Assembly: GCA_023375785.1 (NCBI GenBank)
Contig: SZWC01000043.1
Location: 599,722 to 663,721 of the forward strand
Source of the DNA: Penium margaritaceum
Taxonomy: Eukaryota > Streptophyta > Zygnematophyceae > Desmidiales > Peniaceae
Direction of reading: 5' to 3'
Length of the DNA stretch: 64,000 nt
Position numbers and translations under genes: made by a program. The notes below the pieces were generated by a model that made no database searches, was not told where the DNA came from, and worked only from the letters and a program-made list of their open reading frames with translations. Position 1 is the first letter of the stretch. Every line of letters starts with the position of its first letter. Of this stretch, positions 10,243-20,909 are shown piece by piece.

Positions 10243-11289
10243 CTTATCTCCCTCGCCTTGTGTATGGACAAGGCTGCCGTTGGCACACCTGAAGCGACGT
10301 TCAGTGTCCCCAAGGGAGATGAACCCATCCTTCTCCCTTTAAGAGAAGTGGTTCATTCCAGAGTCGAGCCCATAGGCTCCACACTTGAGTAGTAGTGCTC
10401 CCTTGAATGCCGGAAAGCTCTCAGCCATCATGTTCATCAATTCCTTCTTACCCTTTCCTCTATCCTTATATCTACCACCATGATCCCCATCTTCCTTCTT
10501 GGGAGCCCTATACTCCCGTGCCCAATGCCCAGGCTTGCCACAGTTATGGCACTTCCTCGGACGCTTTGAACCCTTTCAACCACCACCATTGCCTTTTCCT
10601 CTACCGCCACCGCTTCCGCTACTACTCTGACCAGAAGAGGAGTTGTTGCCACAACCACCATACTGTATAGCATAGGCTGAAATGTTAGCCTCACTACTGC
10701 TGTCACGCATAGCCTCGTTGCACACGTACTCGGACACTGCCTCATACGTCAAATCCTCCTCCTTCCAACCACCAAGAACGGTGATCAGAGGTCCCCAGCT
10801 TTCAGGTAGTACCATGAGGAGGATCATGGCCTGCATATTGGTGTCAATTTCCCAGTTCATTTGGATCACTTACTGCAGCAGTCCTTCAAACTACAGTAGG
10901 AAGTCTGGAATCAACTCTCCCTTGCTCACCCTCATTGAAATCAGCTTTTGAAGGATGAAGAGGCAATTTTCAAGATCTGTTGATTGGTGTACACGTGTAA
11001 GCTTCTCATAAGCCTTTGATGCATGTGTTGTACCTTGGAGGTGGACATGCTATGACTCATACACGGATGTCACAAGAATTGCAAGCGTCATGTCATTTTT
11101 GACACTCCATGCTTCATATCCAAGATCTGTTTTTGGAGGTTCAACCTCTTCTCCAAGGAACATCTTCAAGTAGCCACGCACCTTCATGACAATATCAAAT
11201 TACCATTTCCACAAGGGAAAATCAAAACCTGTGAACTTTGACATCCCATCGTTGACCTGCTCAAGAGTGAGCGTCGTGGGTATCGTCAT
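10243..11289 (-). pseudogene. B1 Gag and protease start
   Basis: Starts at the ATG at 11289 (MTIPTTLTLEQVNDGMSKF), the first start after the leader, at a position comparable to B3. Features a copia Gag core (AMILLMVLPESWGPLITVL), a glycine/serine-rich linker, the CCHC knuckle CHNCGKPGHWAREY with the last cysteine changed to tyrosine, and the protease motif GLDSGMNHFS. Several TAG stops interrupt the frame (for example in the WKW-stop-FDIV segment). Confidence 0.88.
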
Positions 11290-11653
11290 ACTGCTTTTCT
11301 GCTTCTCTGCTTCGTTGAGGCCGATGTAGGCTGATGTAGCCTGTTATTTGCTACCGGTTTAGGTGGTGCAGATCCGTTGCTTATCTTTTAGCCGTTGATC
11401 ACCTGTAAACAAAGATGAACACACACTAGTAAACCCAGGATTGTGCCTCTAAGGGTAGAGCTTATCCTGGTTAGGGTCCAAGGGTCATACCTCCAAGGGC
11501 AGAGCTTATCCTTGGCCCTTGTTCGCTAAGTACCAGCACCCGCCGTTGGAGATGATGGAGCAGATGGAGCAGATGGAGCTGATGGAGCTGATGCACAGTG
11601 CAAGAGAGAGAGGGCGAGAGAGTACGCAGAAATGTACCTTACAACTAGTCATT
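11290..11653 (-). other. B1 leader
   Basis: Non-coding stretch between primer site and gag. Contains two near-identical copies of a segment reading GGGYAGAGCTTATCC (around 11450-11510) and a GATGGAGCA/GATGGAGCT microsatellite (about 11547-11590). The same arrangement is present in B3 (59580-59800). Confidence 0.6.
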
Positions 11654-11668
11654 GTGGGCCCATAACCC
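11654..11668 (-). promoter_or_regulatory. B1 primer-binding site: half initiator tRNA-Met
   Basis: Plus-strand GTGGGCCCATAACCC is identical to 15 bases of plant initiator tRNA-Met ending at about nucleotide 40, i.e. through the CAU anticodon. The 5' LTR begins two bases later (11671). A primer cleaved in the anticodon region, as in Drosophila copia, would anneal here. The tRNA sequence is recalled, not searched. Confidence 0.85.
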
Positions 11669-11670
11669 TT

Positions 11671-12440
11671 TGTCGACCTGCCTGAGGCAACCGTCTTGAA
11701 AACGGGTTCCGACACAATTGTTCCCGCCGACCGCTCTTGGTATTGCAACCAAGAGGTGATATCACCCTCGGAGCCAAGGTTCCACATTGAGTAGTTCATA
11801 GGAATCACTTCCTTGCACTGTGTCCTTAGCACCTGGTCACTTTCGCGCAAGGAACTAACTCTTGGGGCTTAGACCAAGCAATACTTCTTTAGTGTCTGCC
11901 TCTGGTGGACAACTCTGTGAGGAGTCTCAAAGGTAAGAATTGTACTCAATGACAAGCAACTGACAGGTTCTTATAATCCTAGAGTCAGCCTCTAGTCTAG
12001 GCGCGCAGTGGCTCCTTCAAGAGCCACTTTGGAGGAAATCTGGATTGTGTCATCCCCCTTGCCTACATGGCGCTCCTTGTTACCGCCAAGTGGCACCTGC
12101 CACCAGGAAGGACCTTGGAATGTTCTAAGATGTCTCTTAGAACCTTCATGTCCTCCTTTTGGTCACAAAGAAAATTAGTCACTGGGCTGGGATTTGACCG
12201 AGTGACCTCTCGCTCCAGAGACTAACTCCGGAACGTCTAAGCCACAAGGAGTTGTCCTAGGTAGTGTTTGGTGGCTATAATATCCAGTTTAGACCAAGGA
12301 GACTTGCTCTAAAGGAGCAGTGCATGTCTTGTCTTTTTGGACCAGACTAAGGGGACTTACTCCAAAGGAGCAGTGTATGCGTAGTCCGTCCTGTGCCTGT
12401 CCAAATATCAGCGATGGACAAGGAGCATATAAGGTCAACA
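11671..12440 (-). repeat. B1 5' LTR
   Basis: 770 bp, TGTCGACCTGCC to AGGTCAACA in plus-strand reading, closely similar by eye to the 3' LTR. tRNA-like block around 12176-12246. Confidence 0.9.
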
Positions 12441-12930
12441 GAAAGATCAGGTGGCAATGTTTCTACGATCCAAGTTTCAGGCCGATCCAACAATCGGATT
12501 CGCAGATATGAACTTTCAAAGTTTTCGGGCACCTGGACCGCTGATGTCTGGATGACCATGGATGATGGCTCCATGCTTTAGCCCGACTAGGATGAAGGTA
12601 CCTCTTCTTCCTTTTTAGGTGAGGTGAGATCCTTGTGTACTAGGAGTGTGTCATGAGAATATTCTCTAGCTCTCTAGATCGTGTGTGATTGGTCAGGGTG
12701 ATTGCTAGGCTAATTGTTTCTCTTGTGTAAGATTGTGGATTCTAGTGTGTGAGCCTTAGCCTCCATGGCTAAGTGGTATGGCTTGTGAGAGGACTGACTT
12801 ATCCAAGCTCTAGATCTACATGTACTCCATCATTTTGAGTAATTTAAAAACCATTCTTCAGCAGAAATCATGCATTTTCCATCCCACATACTCGCTGCTC
12901 CAAGGCTCCCTCTCTCCTCCACATCCAACA

Positions 12931-14264
12931 GGCACAACTTTGTTAGGGCCTTCCGAGTCTCTCTAGTATTAAGCGTTGGACTCAGTGGCTCTCCATGGAA
13001 TCATCATACTTTTTACCCTTACTTCTACTTGATTCTGCTGTCTGCTCTTCTCGCATGCTATCTCGCGTCGCTCTTGGCTCCATGTACATCACTTTTCAAC
13101 CGTGCTTTGTTCCTGCTACGCCTCGGTCCTCACTTGATGCCAAATTCCTTGATTTTGCTGACCTCATTGACCATGGCTTATATGACATGGAGGGACTGGC
13201 ATGAATAGCACCACCTTAGTGGACGATTTTGACTTTTGTTAGCCTGCTCCCTACCTCAACTCTTTTGGCGACCTCCGCCGTCTTTCCAAAAAAGTACCAG
13301 GAAAAGTACATTTTTTGCCTCGATCTTGTCCTATGGCTTTTTTAGGGCACCGTGAAAGACCATTCTACCTAGACAATCAGGTGACCAACCTACCTGCCCG
13401 GCCCTGCGTGATCAATTGGCCTCTCGGCCGACCATTAGGGGATGTTGAGTACCTCTTTGACTCATTGACTCCTTCCTTTTATTTTATCCTTTAATGAACT
13501 TTTCAATACACTACACCTTCATTTCCTACTCGGCTTGACTTGCACAAGAGGAGGAGGAGGATTCCCGTCCAGTCCCTACTTCTCCGTCCCTTGTCCTAAG
13601 CTTCTCTCATCATCATCCATCCGGTGTAACATTTTCCTTGTATTCCTCCCTCCTCTGAAGATTGGGACACAAGGAAAGGAATTTTGGAAAATCCCTATAT
13701 CTCGTATTTCTCCTCTAATTACAAATCTGGTCGTTGTCTCCTTATCTTCAAAGTTTTAGCTTTATTCAATGGATGGATTTTAAGCAATGGGCAAAAAGAG
13801 AAAATTGGCATAGTTTTTGTCACAGCTGATCAAAAAGGAAAAAGTGACATACTCTGGGATGAGGGATGAGGTACAACAAAAGACGAAGAGCTGGCAGAGA
13901 GATCGCCACACACTCTCTCTCTCTCTCAACTCTCCTATCTGTTCTACATGGTGGGACATGGTATGGCTGTGGGCAGGCCTCTTTAGGTATCCCACTGATC
14001 CATCCATTCGTAGCCCTAACTACTTTGCTCTTCTCATCATACGATGATGACGACGATGAAGTGGCTCCTCCCGGCCTCCTATGCTGACGTGGTATGTGTG
14101 GAGTAAAGGGAATGGATGTCGAAGACCGGGAGATTGAGCACACAGTTTTATTAAAGAGCATATCGACGGAGAGCAATCACAAGGAGAGCAACAAACTGAG
14201 TACATCCACCGAACAGCCAAGAGTGCAAATATTGGCTCCTCTTGCATGGACAAGGACTGAGAAT
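12931..14264. other. Unassigned low-copy stretch
   Basis: 1.3 kb with no match to the repeat families in this window. Short ORFs exist on both strands but none shows a recognisable domain, splice pattern or codon regularity. A CT microsatellite lies at about 13911-13928. It could be host intergenic DNA or an unknown element. Confidence 0.4.
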
Positions 14265-14663
14265 GTTGGGCATCTGCCAACCTCGGTTGCTCGATATCGA
14301 CGTCTGGTACAACCGTGATTGCCAAAGAACAGATACTGGAGTACCAGACGGTCAGAGGCTCAATGAAGCACCTTGCTGTTGTTTTGTATTTCCTAGCTCT
14401 AGACTAGCATAAATATACAGTATCTTCATTTGTAAATTGCTTCATTGATAATCAACCATTCTTGACATACAACCTATAATTGGAATTGGCAAGAGACGAT
14501 TTTTGAACTAGTGTACTGTTCAAAACGTCTTGGTAACAGTGTAATATGTGAAATGAGGAACAAGTGTTAGTACCGTATATGACTAATTTCTCAAAATGTA
14601 TGGAAGGAAGTATATCTGTCTCACAGTACTTCAAAGATCCTGGGAGGAACTCCAGTTGTAGCA
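14265..14663 (+). repeat. Candidate LTR of relic C
   Basis: Starts TGTTGGGCATCTGCC and ends TTGTAGCA directly before a primer-like site. The middle has the TATA- and AT-rich composition expected of a copia LTR (CATAAATATACAG, CTTCATTGATAATC). No partner LTR is visible, so the left boundary is an inference. Confidence 0.5.
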
Positions 14664-14665
14664 TT

Positions 14666-14675
14666 TGGTATCAGA
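14666..14675 (+). promoter_or_regulatory. Relic C primer-binding site
   Basis: TGGTATCAGA matches the first ten bases of the initiator tRNA-Met 3'-end site, two bases after the candidate LTR; the match breaks down after that. Confidence 0.6.
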
Positions 14676-14984
14676 TTAGGTGGTACAGATGAGAGTCCAG
14701 CTTCATGGCACTAACAAGTGGTGACAGTGAAGAGTATTTTAATACACCAATTTCTTATGGTAATGGCTATCCTGCATGGGCCTTCAATATGCACATGATT
14801 TTTCTCAACAAGATATCGTGGAGCATAGTATCTGATCCATCCATTGAAATAGTCATAGCCAATGCCTGAGCAGAAGAAAAGACCACATGATAATATATAT
14901 GTGATCATCAGTTTGTATTCTGGCAATACAACTCATGGAACGTCTTCAATTATTGATTTGTGACAATAACCATACCTTGTGTCT

Positions 14985-15308
14985 GCAGAAGGCATGGAAG
15001 GCATTTAAGACCTGTTACGAGAGATCCAGTGATGTTGAACTTAGCAATGTTCTCACAGCCTTCCATACTCAAAGACTAAAAGAAGGAATATGATTTGAGG
15101 ACCACACTATCTACCTCAAATACCTCACTGTCAAAATCATTACAGTGGTGGAATCCACTTTTGATCAAATCATGATCCTAATCCTTTTCTGTAGACTCAC
15201 TGCTAGATTCAAAGAAACCATCCACTAACTTCAAACAAGTAGAGATCAAGGAAGATCACTGATCTCTCAAATGACAGTTATTCAAGAAGCCATCGCTGCT
15301 ACAACTGG
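14985..15308 (+). pseudogene. Relic C Gag fragment
   Basis: One frame reads AWKAFKTCYERSSDVELSNV, then LKEG, a TGA stop, FEDHTIYLKYLTVK, ILILFCRLTARFKETIH, stop, QTSRDQGRSLISQMTV and ends EAIAATTG. This is the copia Gag (UBN2-type) pattern of a helical core followed by a 'short pause' LP-RF motif. Cut at 15308 by A2; the sequence beyond A2 (21648 on) passes within 20 bases into minisatellite, so no further Gag is left. Confidence 0.7.
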
Positions 15309-15994
15309 TGTTGGATCTGGAGGAGAGAGGGAGCCTTGGAGCAACGAGCATGTGGGAGTGAAAGGGCATCACTTGTGCTGAAGAATTGTTGTTTAATAAC
15401 TCAAAATGATGGAGTATATATAGAGCTAGAGCTTGGGCAAGTCAGCCCTCTCAGAAGCCACACCACTTAGTCATGGAGGCTAAGGCTCACACACTAGTGT
15501 CCACAATCTCACACAAGGGAGGAAATCAGCCTAATAATCAGGCTGACCGGTCATATACGACCTAGAGAGCTAGAGAATGCTCTCATGGCACACTCCTAAT
15601 GGTCACATCACCCATAAATCCATGGAGAATTGCCATGTGTCCATGGCTAGCACACAAGGATCTCAACTCACCTAAAAAGTAAGGAGAGGTACCTTTATCC
15701 TAGTCAGCACTCTCTGACAAGGTAATCCTAAGACCAAGGACCATTTTGGATATTTCTCCCATCAGGTCTTGACCCTGGACCTCTAGCCTTTTTCTCTTCT
15801 CATGCAAAGGCATGAAGCCATCGCCCATGGCGACCCAGACATCGGCGGTCCATGACCCTGAAACTTTGAAAAAAAATTGCCACCTGATCTCTCCAGTGGT
15901 GAAGACAGATCAACGATCGGAGCAGGCATCTGGAAGTTTCGTGGAACTTGCTCCTGTGGACCTAAAATTGAGCCGGATGGCTCCTGTTCCAACA
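15309..15994 (-). repeat. A2 3' LTR
   Basis: 686 bp, about 50 bp shorter than the 5' partner, with the loss near the U3 side (between about 15870 and 15900). In element sense starts TGTTGGAACAGG. Confidence 0.9.
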
Positions 15995-16006
15995 ATCTCC
16001 CACTTT
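15995..16006 (-). promoter_or_regulatory. A2 polypurine tract
   Basis: Element-sense AAAGTGGGAGAT immediately before the 3' LTR, identical to the tract of E. Confidence 0.85.
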
Positions 16007-16049
16007 GCCGCAGTCAGAGTGCGCTGTGTCCACATGCCTTCATGCAGAA

Positions 16050-17719
16050 CTACTGCTTCCCTCGGGTCATTGGCTTGGTGTAGAAATCAACGACCTGCCT
16101 GCTGGTTTGAGTAAACTCCAGCTTGATAGCACCCTCCTGCACCATATGCCTGATGAAATGATATGCGATGTCAATGTGCTTGTTGCGTGCATGGTGCTCA
16201 AGATTCTTGGCGAGTACGATTGGACTCTGGTTGTGGACGGGCACAGGAACTGGAACTACTACACTCCTACTCATCTCCGCCATGAGAACTGCTTCCTTGG
16301 CTCCAACGCTGAGAGAGACGTACTCAGATCTGTGCTCATGGTCGCCACGACCACCTGTCGCTTCTTGCACTAGCTGATGGCACCTCCATTAATGAGAAAC
16401 ACATGTCCAGAGATGGACTTGCAGGTATCAGGATTTGAATCCGAATCTGTATCTGTGTAGCCGATGATGCTATTGTCGTTGCCATTGTAGGTGATGCCGA
16501 CGTTGATGGTTCCAGCAAGGTAGCGGAAGATCCGCTTCACTGCCTTCTGGTGATCCGGTCCGGGATTAGCCATGTGCTGGCTCAAAGCGCTCACAGCCTA
16601 TACGAGGTGCGGCCTGGTTGCGACCATCAGGTACATAAGACTGCCGACGGCGCTCTGGTACTTCTACTGCTCAACTGCATCTACTTCTCCACTGAATCTC
16701 ACGAGGTACTACCGCGTTTCCAGCGGCATGGCGATGGATTTGGCCTCTACCATGCCGAACTGCTGCAGGATGTCCTTGATGTAGCGACTCTGCTGTAGCG
16801 AGAGAGAGCGTGATTTGCGGTCACGCGTGATCTGGATGCCGAGGAAGTATGACGCCTACCAGAGATCAAACATCTGGAAATGCTCTTGCATGGCCTCCTT
16901 GAACTCCTATAGTGCAGATATGTTGTTGGAAAGGAGGAGCATGTCATCCATAGAGACAATGATGATTAGGATCTCATGCTCATGCTGCCGGAGATACACC
17001 CTATAATCACACTCGCGGCGCTCAAATCCCATGCACTACAACGCCGAACCCAACCTCTGGTTCCAAGCACGCAATGCTTGCTTGAGGCCGTACACCGACT
17101 TTTGCAGCTTGCAAACCAGGTGCTCCTGGCCATCCATGACGAGTCCCTCTGGCTGCTCCATGTAGATCTCCTCCTCCAAGTCACCATTCAAGAATGCCAT
17201 CTCGACATCCATGTGGTGAACCTTGAAGTCCTCAGCTACCATATAAGAGAGGAGCGTGCGCAGAGAGGCAAACTTTGCAACAGGGGTAAAAGTTTCTATG
17301 TAGTCGATGCCCTCCTGCTGCGAGCAGCCCTTGGCGACCAGCCTCGCCTTGTACTTCTCCAGGTTACCATCTGCTCCCCACTTATTCTTGAACACCCATT
17401 TGCACTTGATCACCTTACGTCCACGTGGACGCTCAGTCAGCTCCCACGTGCCGTTGTCCAGCTGCGACTATATCTCTTGCTGCACGGCTTGCGCCCAATC
17501 TGCTGCATTCGGTGCAGCCATGACCTCCTTGTATGACGTTGGCTCATCTGAATCTGTTGCAACTGCGACGTTCATCTGTTCTGGTTTCTGCAGCATCCAG
17601 AAATGGCCGCGCTCATCAGGCTTGTAATACACCCTAAGAGGGTACTTGCGACCTGTTATTGGAGTGCTAACACTCCAGTACCAGGTCAGCGGGCGGCTGG
17701 CGCGGTGCTGCTGGCACAA
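16050..17719 (-). pseudogene. A2 reverse transcriptase and RNase H
   Basis: Best open piece 17036-17413 carries WELTERPRGRKVIKCKWVFK-type RT start, the HHMDVEMAFLNGDLEEE motif and SVYGLKQALRAWNQR. Further on, the YVDD box reads SMDD. RNase H carries NGNDNSIIGYTDTD, ISGHVFLINGGAIS, HIDIAYHFIRHMVQEGAIKL. TAG stops replace CAG or TGG repeatedly, for example in the SW-CSK motif of RNase H (near 16375). A frameshift separates 16370 from upstream RNase H. Confidence 0.9.
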
Positions 17720-17787
17720 CTACTACTGCTGCTGGTGCTACAACTCCCTCCTTTGCTTCTGCTGATGAGGCTGCTGTATTTGCTGCA

Positions 17788-18838
17788 TCAGACATGGGAG
17801 AGTAGAGTGATTCTCCCACTGTCACAGTAGAGGAAGGATGAGGAGAGACTGGGCCAAGAGGGATTTTTTACTCTCATCGTCTCGTCAGCTGCTGGTTCTG
17901 CTGCCTCTTCACAGACAATGTTTGTGCCGATGATGTTGTTCTCGTTGAAGACGACATCCATGGAGATGATGACGTGGCATGTATCCCTCTCGCAGAGGCG
18001 GTAGGCCTTCCTTGCAACGTCATAGCCAATCATCAGCATCTGCGCACTCTTTGCGTCTCATTTCTGCCGCTTCTCCTTGGGTAGGTGTGTGTACGCCAGG
18101 CTGTCAAATGCTCGGAGATGACCCACGCTCGGTTTCTTGCCGAACCACGCCTCGTACGGCGTCATCTGCTCCAGCACCTTAGTTGGACTACGGTTCTTGA
18201 TGTAGACCGCAGTGCTCACGGCTTCAGCCGAGAGATCGTAGGTCAGCGGAGCCGCGTGTAGCATGGAGCGTGCCGAATCCACAATGGTATGGTTGGCGCG
18301 TTCTGCTACACCGTTCTGATGCGGCGAGTACGGTGCGGTACGCTAGGCCTTGATGCCACCTGCTGCGAGGTAGTCCTGGAACTCCTTGCTCAGGTACTCT
18401 CTACCGCGATCGCTGCACAGCGCCTTGATTTTCTTGCTTGTCTGGTTCTCCACCATGGCCTTGAACTCCTTGAACTTGTCAAAGCAGTGGTCCTTGGAAG
18501 GAAGGAAGTACACAACAGTGTAATGGCTGAAATCATCAATTAAGGTCAGGAAATACCTAAAGCCTCCAAAGCTCTGGATTTGCATCAGTCTCCACAAGTC
18601 CGTGTCGACCAGCTCCAACACCTCTTTCATACGCTCCCTTGATCCAGAGAACGCCTCTCGGTGCTGCTTCCCCTCCAAACAGCCGATGCACAACTGCTGT
18701 TCAAAATTAGAGATGGTAGGCAGGTCACGTACTATCTGCTTTGCTTGAAGCTGCTACAAGGCCCGCATGCCGCTGTGGCCGTAGTGCGCATGCCAGATCT
18801 CGCCATCTGTTGCCTGCACCACTACTGCAAGACTCTAC
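17788..18838 (-). pseudogene. A2 integrase
   Basis: Zinc region CIGCLEGKQHREAF, first aspartate in LVDTDLWRLM (the H of the usual HTD is D), core TLIDDFSHYTVVYFLPSKD, second aspartate in ALCSDRGREYLS and glutamate in NGVAERANHTIV, so all three DDE residues remain. TAG stops at 18837-18835, 18756-18754 and 18345-18343 interrupt it; the first and last coincide with stops in element E, the middle one with A0 and A4. C-terminal region KKPSVGHLRAFDSLAYTHLPK and HVIISMDVVFNE follow. Confidence 0.9.
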
Positions 18839-20262
18839 TCACGCGGGATCTTGGTCGCCTCCTGCAGGCGGTACATGTCGCCCTCCTTCACCGACCTGGC
18901 CAACTGCTCTCCTGTATCCTTGTTGAGGATGTAGCCATAGTGATCATCGAAGACGACGCGCAGTCCTATGTTTGTAAAAGAGGAGACTGAGAGGAGGTTT
19001 AATGCAGCATCAGGTACATATAGCTCGACATGGAACACTCCCACTTCAATGCCACGTGGGGTCAACAACCACATCTCCTCAATCCGAATCCCCTTAGCAT
19101 ACACCACCCGATCATCACCCATAGCGATAGGACGGGGAGGGATGGACAGCAGCTTCGTAAACCACTCCTTGTGATGTGTGAGGCTCTTGGTAGACCTTGA
19201 GTCCTTGTACCATGCGAGATCTGCCTTCTCCACCTGCGACATGTCAAACTTCGCCATGAAGAGACGGTCGCACACCTCCTTGGCCACATTCATGTTGCCA
19301 AAGTAGCGCACACCAGCCTGGTTTTGCTGCTGCTGCTGCTGCTGCTGACGCTGCTGTGACTGCTGCTGATGCTGTTGCTGCTTTTGCTGCTGCTGCTGCG
19401 ATGTCTGCTGCTGCTGCTCCTTCTGGTCCCTCTTGAGCTTGAAACACTCGTTTTTGTAGTGTCCCTCTTTTTGGCAGTAGTGGCATTTGCCTTTCTTTTT
19501 GCTTCTCTGCGGCCCACACTGCTACTGCTGCTGCTGGTTGCGTCAGCTCGTGGCCACAAAAGCTGCTTGACTGGTGCCGCCGTCATTGTGCTTTGCTGCA
19601 TTGCGACGCAATTCCACCTGCACCAGGTGTGTGCAGATGAAGTCGAGGTCGAGAGTTGGCTGCCACTCCAGCGTCTCTCGCACCGTGTCGTAGCTGGTTG
19701 GGAGTCCCCTCAGCAAGAGGAGGATGAAGCTCGTCTCTTCCACATGGTTGCCAGCCGCTCTCAGCTGCTTTGCCATCTCCTTTGTTCTGTCCAGGTACGC
19801 TTCCATCCCTTCACCACCATGTATTTTCAGCGCCATCATCTTTTCCTCCAAAAGCATGAAGAATGCAGGATCCTTGCTCTCATACTTCTTGCACAACGTG
19901 TCCCACCCCTCCTTTGCAATAGCCTTGTCACTCACATACTGAAGATGCGTCTTGGAGATGGTGTTCATAAGCAACCTGTAGGCCTGCCTGTCCTTCTTCT
20001 TCCACTCCTCATATGCCACTGGTACAGTTGCAAAAGAACCCGCATCAGCTGTACCCTTTTGCGGCGTCTTCCCCACCACCACCTGCGCTGCGGTGATACC
20101 TTTTGCCTGTGGAACTAGAGCCAGCTGGTCGCCGCTCACCACCTCCTCCAAGTCCCTCTCCTCCAAAAGGAGGCGGGTACGGATCTTCCAAAACGTGAAG
20201 TTGGCGCGTCCCTCTAGTCTCTCCACAGGCTGGGCTGCTGTCACAATGCCAGCTGCTGCCAT
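18839..20262 (-). pseudogene. A2 Gag and protease
   Basis: Gag begins at the ATG at 20262 (MAAAGIVTAAQPVERLEG) and stays open for 239 codons to a TGA at 19543, the longest Gag frame in the window. The frame continues after the stop with the CCHC knuckle CHYCQKEGHYKNEC, a long CAG/glutamine tract without stops, GVRYFGNMNVAKEV and the protease segment KDSRSTKSLTHH. There the usual DSG is DSR, so the protease is probably inactive. Confidence 0.9.
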
Positions 20263-20892
20263 TTTGAGCCTTGGTGAAACTCAGCGCTGCCCTTGGATGG
20301 CGGCGCTACCCCTGTTTCTGCTGTTGCTTCTGCCAGAAATGTGTCTGACAGAAAATGGACTGTAAATACAAGCAGACTGGGATTTTGGAAAAATGGAGCC
20401 CACCACTGGACAATTCAGCTCAAAACCTTCCAGATAGACCCATAAAATAGGGTCACCAACAGGTGATTTTGAAAGATATGCCCTCTTGAAAACACGGTAT
20501 GCTTCTGCTCCTACTCCAACTCAGACCAGCCAGCTTGTAAGCAGTGTTTCTCCCAAACGAATCAATGGAATGCAATTATTTTTGCACTAATGGAAAGCGT
20601 GTGAAAAATACTACAATTTTCATGTACCACTCTTTAAATTTGACAAAGAAACAAGAGAGTTATGGTCATCACAAGATGACAGTCTTACTCATAGAGAATA
20701 GTGTATCCCCGGCCGACCTCATTTTGAGCATAACTCTCAATCCGACAGTTGGATCTTTGCGATCCTGGGCTCGTTAAAAGGCTTCATTCCCAATATTTAA
20801 GATCCAGTGGTCGATCATTGCATTTGGTGCAGGTTTGACCCTAACCTGTCACTCTCAAAGTGACGGCCTGTGCTGGCTGAATCTGGCAGAAT
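20263..20892 (-). other. A2 leader
   Basis: 630-bp non-coding leader conserved in all A copies (compare 46393-47022). No regulatory motif recognised. Confidence 0.6.
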
Positions 20893-20907
20893 CTGGCTCC
20901 GATACCA
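20893..20907 (-). promoter_or_regulatory. A2 primer-binding site
   Basis: Plus-strand CTGGCTCCGATACCA differs at one base from the initiator tRNA-Met 3' end CTGGCTCTGATACCA; the LTR starts two bases later. Confidence 0.88.
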
Positions 20908-20909
20908 AA

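Larger units (their letters stand above)
6197..12440 (-). mobile_element. B1: complete family-B copia retrotransposon
   Basis: Two LTRs of about 770 bp, polypurine tract, Pol, Gag, leader and primer site, all on the minus strand, flanked by a perfect GAAAG duplication (6192-6196, 12441-12445). It inserted into the A1 LTR. The coding region carries several stops and frameshifts, so it is no longer autonomous. Domain order in element sense is Gag, protease, integrase, reverse transcriptase, RNase H, which defines the copia superfamily. Confidence 0.93.
6080..12930 (+). repeat. A1 3' LTR, split by element B1
   Basis: LTR halves are 6080-6196 and 12446-12930. Removing B1 and one GAAAG restores the family order (CTTGAAAGATCAGG in element E). 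It ends CCACATCCAACA at 12930 and is not followed by a primer site, which fits a 3' LTR. The left half contains an 11-bp inverted repeat (6164-6174 with 6180-6190) not present in other A LTRs. Confidence 0.85.

Noticed and set aside
13000-13290. Possible host exon (frame ending LDAKFLDFADLIDHGLYDM)
   Set aside because: Short, no domain recognised, no convincing splice sites or continuation; cannot be separated from chance.
14020-14325. 101-codon minus-strand ORF
   Set aside because: No family resemblance, and it crosses into the candidate LTR of relic C.
19369-20118. 249-codon plus-strand ORF rich in leucine
   Set aside because: It is the antisense of A2 Gag; the poly-leucine start is the reverse complement of the CAG glutamine tract.
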